The notes under the pieces: model-generated
Databases searched by the model: none
Told to the model about the DNA's origin: nothing
The model's input: the letters and a program-made list of their open reading frames with translations, nothing else
In this document: piece after piece, positions 21,430-26,528 of the stretch
Position numbering within the stretch: the stretch's first letter is position 1
How the letters are laid out: each line of letters starts with the position of its first letter
Program-made: the position numbers and the translations under genes
From: a virus
Length of the DNA: 26,528 nt
Virus record (IMG/VR): IMGVR_UViG_3300042328_002244
Coordinates: 1-26,528 of that record
Direction: 5' to 3' (one strand)

Positions 21430-22570
21430 AGAAATAAAAATGTTCTGCATCTTTCCAGAATGCATCATCATCATAGATGACTTCATTATTAGTGTCAAGC
21501 TGTTTGTTCGATTTAACGTGAGCTTCGCTAGCAAAAATTTTACCTTCTGAAATAAGAAACTTATTGGTCAAAAATTTTGAATTTATTTTTTCCGTTCTCG
21601 AAATTCTTTCCTGCAGGTCATCATGTTCAACTTTAAAATCAAAATATTTATTTCTTAATTCTGAAAGCTTTTCTTTGTTTTGAGTGCATAAAACAAAATT
21701 AATTTTAAATTTCTTAAGCTCTTCGAAATATTCGTTTTCAATTTCTATGTCATCAATCTTAAAGAAAACTTGTTCTATATTTTTTTGAAATTGTCCAAGC
21801 AGAGCAATTGGTAGTTTTTGATTTACAATGATTTTTACTTTATAGTTGTGACACCAAAAAGCAATAATTTGATCATCATAATGTAAGTCGCCTCTGATAT
21901 ACAATGTTTTATTTTTTTGATCTTCAAGATTTGCTCTAAAGTTTGGAATCACTTCGAAAATAGGAACATGATAATGGCTTCCTATTTTTAAAGTTTTAAA
22001 ATTAACAGTCTCATCGATCTTGAGTAATTTTAGAGCCGAATTTACTATATCTTCTGGCTTAATTGTTCTTATTGTTTTAGGGCTTTCTTGATACGAAAAA
22101 GACGGCTTATTTCCTTTTTTATCTGACTCTAATAAAATCGTATTCTCTGAGGACGACCAGTACGGATACGCATTAGATGGGTAAATATGGGAGTATAAGG
22201 CCACAATAGGAGTATTGTAATTGCTAGCCATGTGAATCGGCAAGCTATCTATTCCTATGTGTAAACTAGATTTCTTTAATAAATAAGCTGACTGCTTATA
22301 TGTTAAATTCAAAAATCTTCCATCTGTATTTTCTAATACTGGGTCTTGAGGTCCGCCAATTTGATATATTTCATATCCATGTTTTTGCAAAATTGGCTTC
22401 AACAGATTTACTACCTGTGGAAAATATTCATAAGCTTTTGAATCAATTTTATTATCAGAATGAATTGTCACGTATTTTTCCGCTAAAACTGGATAAAAAT
22501 GATCTACAATAACTGGCTTGCCGATTTTTACGCCCAAAGATTTTGCGTATTCCTCTATAAGATGTCCCAT
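21332..22570 (-). CDS. GT9 glycosyltransferase, C-terminal half, with extra C-terminal domain (412 aa)
   Basis: The N-terminal 170 residues match the second half of ADP-heptose-type GT9 enzymes. YFPQVVNLLKPILQKHGYEIYQIGGPQDP resembles the nucleotide-sugar site (GGPxE/D). SSLHIGIDSLPIHMASNYNTPIVALYSHIYPSNAYPYW (about 100-137) matches the D-S/G-x3-H-x-A ... P-x-V-x-L-(F/Y) region. The first GT9 half is absent here but is present at the C-terminus of the preceding gene, 1 nt away. A second region (about 190-345) with ENKTLYIRGDLHYDDQ-like strands looks like a second small domain of unknown type, and the end is charged. Either two chains assemble into one enzyme, or a frameshift joins them. Confidence 0.75.
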   Translation of the reverse strand: MGHLIEEYAKSLGVKIGKPVIVDHFYPVLAEKYVTIHSDNKIDSKAYEYFPQVVNLLKPILQKHGYEIYQIGGPQDPVLENTDGRFLNLTYKQSAYLLKKSSLHIGIDSLPIHMASNYNTPIVALYSHIYPSNAYPYWSSSENTILLESDKKGNKPSFSYQESPKTIRTIKPEDIVNSALKLLKIDETVNFKTLKIGSHYHVPIFEVIPNFRANLEDQKNKTLYIRGDLHYDDQIIAFWCHNYKVKIIVNQKLPIALLGQFQKNIEQVFFKIDDIEIENEYFEELKKFKINFVLCTQNKEKLSELRNKYFDFKVEHDDLQERISRTEKINSKFLTNKFLISEGKIFASEAHVKSNKQLDTNNEVIYDDDAFWKDAEHFYFYEQTGRANEIQVERGRNDQLESNDQIGTSLSQ

Positions 22571-22571
22571 A

Positions 22572-24476
22572 TTATTTTAATGAAAATTGAAGTTTGTCTT
22601 TTCCGTTATGTTGATAACCAAATAGTTTTTGGGTAGTGATGTGCGGCAAGAATGCAACTTCAAAAAATCCCTTATGTGCTGACTGACCCTCTAAAAATAA
22701 TAAATTGTCGCACATTGGACTATACTGCACACATTTATGAACCGCTGGATTGTCTCTAATTAGATCAAAGAATTTAGGATCTGTAAAAATGTACAGATTG
22801 TATTCTGGATATAATTGTTTTAAATTCTCAAGAAGAGCATTGACTAAAAAGACATCTCCGCCAGATTGAGGAATGACTACTGCCATTCTCTTGCCCGCGT
22901 CGTCTTTATCCAAAAGATCTTCAAAGTCAATTGTTTTTGGTTTATTTAATTTTTGTTTGGCTTGTTCGATTATGTGATTAAAAACCTGTTCTTTTGAAAT
23001 TCCAAATTTTAATTGATTGCATAAGTCAATGCAACTGGCGTGATTTTTATCAATCTTTTCATTTAAAATATTTTCGTAAAGATCAATAATAAACTCTTCA
23101 TTGTCTTGAATTTGTGGAAACTTATAATTTGGATTAACTTGTTTTTCCTCAAAAGTTAAATTGGAATAATCAATTTCTGGCATTTCGTCAAAAATTTTCT
23201 CAAGCTTTGAACCGATTGATTCTACTGAAAAGTTTTCTATTGTCCAATCTCTTGCGAGTTTGCCAAGTTTTGCTCTTTTATCTGGATGTAGGAAAAATAC
23301 GTCAGTTAATTTTTCACAAATGCTCTTGGGCAAAGTGGACGCTTTAATAAATTGGGTTCCAGGTTCTCTGTACTCAACCCACTCTAATGGCATTCCACCG
23401 CTTTCTAAAGTACAAGTATCTTCGCCACAAGAGTAATTTGTAACCAATGTAATTAGCTCTGCTAATTTAGCTTCTTGAATTGGAATCTCTTGTCCTCCAC
23501 TAGTGAAGGGATGGCAATAAACATCCATTAAATTATAAATTTCATTTAACTGCTTGTCTGAGACTCCAGCTCCAACATTTGTTGTTATTTGGCTATTTGA
23601 AGTTCCACAGAACTTACAAGGAATATTTTGCTTTGTAAAGGGCTTGACTTCATATTCAGAACAAGCGTGGCAAAAATAAGTGGTATATACTAATTCATTT
23701 GGTATGCCCTTTTCTCTCAAAAGTCTTGGAATGTCCCAACCTTCGGACCAATGCGTGTGAAGCAATAATTTTGCATTAGCTTGTGGAGTTTGAATTCTAA
23801 ACTCATTAAATCCATCCAATAGATTTGGAACAGATTTTCTTAATTGATTTCTAAAAACGAAACCAGTCACAAATGAATCTGTCAAATTAAATTTTTCTTT
23901 TAATTTTTGTTTCTCTGAAGCTTCTAGCTTAAAAAATTTAGAAGTATCCAAGCATCCACGCAAAGTCTTAACGTGATCATAGCCTAGCTGCTTCATTGCT
24001 TTTTCAGCAAAAGAAGCCCATACATAATAATTTTTAATTTTGGGCGCGGCATTAATTGCATCTGGTAAGATGGGCAAACTGTCAAGAGTTGTCCAAATCA
24101 TCGAATTAATTTTGTCCCACCAAGGCTTGTCCCAATATCCTAAAAAGCCCCAAATATCTTCTGTTCCAACATAAATATCTGGTTTTTCCAAATTAATGAG
24201 TTCGTCAATCATTCCAGCTCCATAACCAAGAGATCTTTCAATGTTTGGGTCTTGAGCTTTAAGCCTTTCAGCTTTTTCGTGCGGGGGAAAAGTACCATAA
24301 CTTTTCCAAGGCTGTCTTTTTGTTTCTTCTGACTGAAAGGGAATTCCATTCGCAGCTTCAACAATGTCGTACTTGCCAGTCTGAAATAGATATCTTAGAA
24401 TATTTTTTGTATTCTTTCCAAATCCAGTAAAAGCTCTGGAATAATTTGAATGAAATAAAATTTTCTTTTTCTTCAT
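22572..24476 (-). CDS. glycosyltransferase: GT4-like domain with zinc ribbon, fused to N-terminal half of a GT9 domain (634 aa)
   Basis: Residues 1-430 form a GT-B fold of the GT4 type: FHSNYSRAFTGFGKNTKNI (acceptor loop), LLLHTHWSEGWDIP, and CHPFTSGGQEIPIQEAKLAEL (about 321-341), which corresponds to the E-x-x-x-x-x-x-E donor site. Inserted between the second-domain strands is a four-cysteine knuckle (C269-x2-C272, C287-x2-C290), a likely zinc ribbon that is unusual in GT4 enzymes. A helical linker (about 430-525) leads to MAVVIPQSGGDVFLVNALLENL and LYPEYNLYIFTDPKFFDLIRDNP (about 532-590), the first half of a GT9 domain. The chain ends at TAA 22574-22572, and the matching second half starts 1 nt later. 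Surface-glycan or virion glycosylation is likely. Confidence 0.82.
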   Translation of the reverse strand: MKKKKILFHSNYSRAFTGFGKNTKNILRYLFQTGKYDIVEAANGIPFQSEETKRQPWKSYGTFPPHEKAERLKAQDPNIERSLGYGAGMIDELINLEKPDIYVGTEDIWGFLGYWDKPWWDKINSMIWTTLDSLPILPDAINAAPKIKNYYVWASFAEKAMKQLGYDHVKTLRGCLDTSKFFKLEASEKQKLKEKFNLTDSFVTGFVFRNQLRKSVPNLLDGFNEFRIQTPQANAKLLLHTHWSEGWDIPRLLREKGIPNELVYTTYFCHACSEYEVKPFTKQNIPCKFCGTSNSQITTNVGAGVSDKQLNEIYNLMDVYCHPFTSGGQEIPIQEAKLAELITLVTNYSCGEDTCTLESGGMPLEWVEYREPGTQFIKASTLPKSICEKLTDVFFLHPDKRAKLGKLARDWTIENFSVESIGSKLEKIFDEMPEIDYSNLTFEEKQVNPNYKFPQIQDNEEFIIDLYENILNEKIDKNHASCIDLCNQLKFGISKEQVFNHIIEQAKQKLNKPKTIDFEDLLDKDDAGKRMAVVIPQSGGDVFLVNALLENLKQLYPEYNLYIFTDPKFFDLIRDNPAVHKCVQYSPMCDNLLFLEGQSAHKGFFEVAFLPHITTQKLFGYQHNGKDKLQFSLK

Positions 24477-24477
24477 T

Positions 24478-24939
24478 TTAGTTTGTAGATTTTTCTACAG
24501 AGAAAATTTGAGATAAGCAAAATTTAATAAATTCAGATAAAGCTTCAGCTTCGGCTAGTTCAATTCCAATGCCAAATTTTTGATTTCCATTTCTTGAGAT
24601 TGAAAAGGAGAATGCCTCAGATCCATCTTTCTTGCTGTATGGTTTAAAAGAAATTTGTGTTTTATTTTCTTCGAAAGAGTGAAAAGCGGAAAATTCTGTA
24701 TAAACTCTGATTGCTCGCAGCAAACCTCCTAATTCATTTACGTTTAGTTTAATGTTAGCCGTCTTTTCTGGATTTTTTGCATTTTCGGAGAAAGATCCAG
24801 TTTTTGTATTTTCGTTCCAAGAGCCCTGCTGGATTGCGCTAACGTATACGGCCTTTTCCCCGTTTTTACCTTGTCCCAATTTGAATTGAAAAGCGCATCC
24901 AGTTACCTTTGGATTAGGTTTATATAGACTAAAATTCAT
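24478..24939 (-). CDS. possible ssDNA-binding protein (Whirly/PC4-like), 153 aa
   Basis: The protein starts MNFSLYKPNPKVTGCAFQFKLG and is made of repeated beta strands: AVYVSAIQQGSWN, ANIKLNVNELGGLLRAIRVY, TQISFKPYSKKDGSEAFSFSISRNGNQKFGIGI. It ends in a helix (LAEAEALSEFIKFCLSQIF). The two beta-sheet-plus-helix units resemble PC4/Whirly-type single-strand binding proteins described from phages, with the basic and aromatic residues expected on the sheet. This is pattern-based and not certain. It is the first gene of the minus-strand unit and its stop is 1 nt from the next ATG. The divergent gap to 24993 is 53 nt and must contain both promoters. Confidence 0.5.
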   Translation of the reverse strand: MNFSLYKPNPKVTGCAFQFKLGQGKNGEKAVYVSAIQQGSWNENTKTGSFSENAKNPEKTANIKLNVNELGGLLRAIRVYTEFSAFHSFEENKTQISFKPYSKKDGSEAFSFSISRNGNQKFGIGIELAEAEALSEFIKFCLSQIFSVEKSTN

Positions 24940-24992
24940 ACTAGATTATAATTAAATACTACTGTCTTTCTAAAAGTGTAAGAAATAAATAT

Positions 24993-25238
24993 ATGGCGGA
25001 AAATTATATAAATTCAGTAAAAATTTTTGGATATACTGGAAATTTAACGGGAACCGTGCAATGCATACCAGGTGCCTCATTTTTACATGGCGTTTACAAT
25101 GCAGCGAATAACGCTGCCGCAAGCGTTAAAGTAGATTCGTACAGTATATATATAAGTGCAGGAAGAGTCGAATTTCCAGTGCCAGTGTCGTTCCAATGTT
25201 TTTCTGGCGGTTTACCATATACATTAATTTATAGTTAA
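24993..25238 (+). CDS. small structural-like protein, copy 1 (81 aa)
   Basis: A beta-rich, Gly/Ser/Ala-rich protein starting MAENYINSVKIFGYTGNLTG. It contains ASFLHGVYNAANN, VKVDSYSIYIS, VEFPVPVSFQCFSGG and the end YTLIYS. The same skeleton (SFLHxVY ... D...I ... F.VPVPVS ... T.IY) recurs in the next gene, so they are tandem paralogues. The composition resembles phage capsid-decoration or fibre-associated proteins, but I do not recognise the family. There is no Shine-Dalgarno; the ATG follows an A/T-rich leader. It opens a plus-strand unit whose genes are separated by 1-2 nt. Confidence 0.7.
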   Translation: MAENYINSVKIFGYTGNLTGTVQCIPGASFLHGVYNAANNAAASVKVDSYSIYISAGRVEFPVPVSFQCFSGGLPYTLIYS

Positions 25239-25239
25239 A

Positions 25240-25479
25240 ATGCATAAAACTTATTTAAAAACATCAAAAAGTTTATCTTTGGTTGGCGGAGCGGCTTCAG
25301 TTACTTTGCCAAATGGTAGTTTTTTGCACGCTGTTTACGCCTCTGGAAATACAAATAGTTTAGTTACGTTGGATGATAAATTTATCTTTTTTGGGAGTGC
25401 CCAGCCAATTCAATTCACAGTCCCTGTTCCAGTTTCATTGATAAAATCAAGTTCGAATGTAACTATTATTTATACTTAA
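25240..25479 (+). CDS. small structural-like protein, copy 2 (79 aa)
   Basis: Starts MHKTYLKTSKSLSLVGGAAS, one nucleotide after the previous stop. It shares with copy 1 the landmarks NGSFLHAVYASGN, LVTLDDKFIFF, IQFTVPVPVS and a C-terminal VTIIYT, so it arose by duplication and has diverged. It is beta-rich, without a signal peptide or catalytic motif. By context it is probably a minor virion protein in the same assembly as its neighbours. Confidence 0.7.
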   Translation: MHKTYLKTSKSLSLVGGAASVTLPNGSFLHAVYASGNTNSLVTLDDKFIFFGSAQPIQFTVPVPVSLIKSSSNVTIIYT

Positions 25480-25480
25480 G

Positions 25481-25960
25481 ATGCCAAATCCCGTTTACAA
25501 ATCATCAGACGTTTATCACGGAAAAGCTAATCCGCAGTTCTCCTATATTTACGATGGAGATACGGCGGAATGGCGACCAATGACGCCTGCCGATTTGGCT
25601 GGGCTAGGCGACAGTTCATTATTAAAACCTCCAACCAGTTCTGGTTATAGAAACATTAACTTATCTGGAGATCCTCAAGTCGTAAGTCAAACAGCTACGA
25701 AATTAGTGGGTTTCTTTTTTGATAATAGTTTTAATGATGAACCATTATTTATTCAATTTTATAGTTACCCTTATAATCCAGCTAGTCCGATTTTGACATA
25801 TCCAATATATGCCAACTCTGCTCTTGATCAAATGTTTCCATATTCAATTCAACAATTTGAAGGAATTGTTGTAAAGGTATCAGAAGATAGAGAGGGAATT
25901 TATCCTTGGGGCGGCAACGGCGGAACTGGCTTAATGACCAATGTTTATTATCGAGCGTAA
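25481..25960 (+). CDS. hypothetical phage structural protein (159 aa)
   Basis: Starts MPNPVYKSSDVYHGKANPQF with SYIYDGDTAEWRPMTPADLAGLG, a short motif seen in phage virion and fibre-associated proteins. The rest is beta-rich and aromatic: VVSQTATKLVGFFFDNSFNDEPLFIQFYSYPYNPASPI in the middle and IYPWGGNGGTGLMTNVYYRA at the end. There is no catalytic motif or membrane segment. It lies 1 nt after the preceding gene and 2 nt before the next, so it belongs to the same structural unit. The exact role is unknown. Confidence 0.65.
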   Translation: MPNPVYKSSDVYHGKANPQFSYIYDGDTAEWRPMTPADLAGLGDSSLLKPPTSSGYRNINLSGDPQVVSQTATKLVGFFFDNSFNDEPLFIQFYSYPYNPASPILTYPIYANSALDQMFPYSIQQFEGIVVKVSEDREGIYPWGGNGGTGLMTNVYYRA

Positions 25961-25962
25961 AT

Positions 25963-26528
25963 ATGGGTCTATACAAAAGAATATCTAGAGTAAACTTAAC
26001 AGGATTCCCTGTTTTTGGCATAAATCCACATGCACAAAACAGCGGAGAAATGATTTTATCAAATAGTTATTACCCTTCTGGGGCGACACAATTTTCTTAT
26101 TTTGTTTGTTCTAGAGATACTGAGGGGGTTGATTTTAACGGAAATCAAGGGTGCTGTATTGGATGCTTTGACATTAAATTGCGAAAAAATTATACAAATC
26201 AAGCTTGGTTAATTAAAAGCTCTTTAATTGGAATAGGCCAACATTGGAATGGAAATACAGATCAACATTACTCGGTAGATTCTTCCATGTTCGTTTATTC
26301 AGATTTTGAAAATACTTATAACGTAAGCGGTCCATTTACCACTACTTACAGCAAAAGCCAACTTTCTTTTTCTGTTGACGCTCAAACGGGAGTTAGTGGA
26401 GTAATATTTAGAGTTCATGATTCTCCCGTGACTAAAATGAAATGGACAAATAAAATTGAAGTTGTTCAATCAATATATGAAGAAGAAATTAATTTATTGA
26501 CTACACAACAGCAAATAGAAAATTTTCT
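25963..26528 (+). CDS. hypothetical phage protein, 5' part (188 codons seen, open at the window end)
   Basis: The frame starts at ATG 25963 (MGLYKRISRVNLTGFPVFG), 2 nt after the previous stop, and stays open to the last base. The sequence includes FSYFVCSRDTEGVDFNG, QGCCIGCFDIKLRKNY, a stretch with HWNGNTDQHYSVDSSMFVYS, and SVDAQTGVSGVIFRVHDSP. The CC-x2-C cysteine cluster may bind a metal or form disulfides. It is probably a virion or fibre protein by context; the family is not recognised. The C-terminus is missing because of the window edge. Confidence 0.7.
   Translation, partial: MGLYKRISRVNLTGFPVFGINPHAQNSGEMILSNSYYPSGATQFSYFVCSRDTEGVDFNGNQGCCIGCFDIKLRKNYTNQAWLIKSSLIGIGQHWNGNTDQHYSVDSSMFVYSDFENTYNVSGPFTTTYSKSQLSFSVDAQTGVSGVIFRVHDSPVTKMKWTNKIEVVQSIYEEEINLLTTQQQIENF

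Noticed and set aside
1-26528. CRISPR arrays, insertion sequences, integrase or attachment sites
   Set aside because: No regularly spaced repeats, transposase or integrase motifs, or terminal inverted repeats were seen.

Overview
The window is an AT-rich segment of a tailed bacteriophage genome (Caudoviricetes) or a closely related provirus. The clearest evidence is a lambda-type tail-tip module (gpL, a JAMM-only gpK-like protein, two tandem gpI-like proteins, and a gpJ-like central tail protein spread over two genes). Gene packing is very tight, with many TAATG, ATGA or 1-nt junctions. There is also a phage-style tRNA cluster, a LAGLIDADG homing endonuclease, and auxiliary nucleotide and cell-wall enzymes. 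The standard bacterial code applies and few starts have a good Shine-Dalgarno. The host cannot be read directly. However, the two twin-arginine-tagged DUF1501 proteins belong to families that are abundant in Planctomycetota, Verrucomicrobiota and relatives, so an aquatic host from that group, or gene capture from one, is a reasonable inference.

Layout. (1) 1-1879, minus strand: glycosyltransferase-like protein, 63-aa protein, LAGLIDADG endonuclease, and the start of a gene leaving the window. (2) 1909-3427, plus strand: a small phage Cys-motif protein and DUF1501 protein A. (3) 3428-9222, one long minus-strand unit. In transcription order it encodes a PD-(D/E)XK-like nuclease, an 84-aa unknown, a GMP reductase-like enzyme, a chitosanase-like hydrolase, and two small unknowns. 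Then come tRNA-Met (initiator type), a ~305-nt structured RNA, tRNA-Asn, tRNA-Tyr, tRNA-Thr and tRNA-Cys. It ends with a small Cys/His-rich protein, DUF1501 protein B, a dCMP deaminase-like protein and a 52-aa membrane protein. (4) 9275-20259, plus strand: the tail-tip module. (5) 20256-24939, minus strand: an ssDNA-binding-like protein, a GT4 plus half-GT9 glycosyltransferase, the other half of the GT9, a possible annealing protein and a GNAT acetyltransferase. (6) 24993 to the end, plus strand: four tightly spaced structural-looking genes, the last cut by the window edge.

How the genes may work together. The tail-tip proteins build the baseplate-like tip of a non-contractile tail. The gpL-like protein carries a chitin-binding-like insertion and the gpJ-like protein an insertion of well over 1,000 residues, both probably host-binding elaborations. 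GMP reductase and dCMP deaminase would redirect host nucleotides. The tRNAs, including an initiator-like tRNA, would support late translation. The chitosanase-like enzyme fits lysis. The glycosyltransferases probably modify the virion or host surface. The two DUF1501 proteins should be exported folded by the host Tat system; their job in a phage is unknown.

The strongest candidates for something undescribed are the structured RNA at about 5900-6210, which fills the gap between tRNA-Met and tRNA-Asn and pairs end to end, and the pair of phage-borne DUF1501 proteins.
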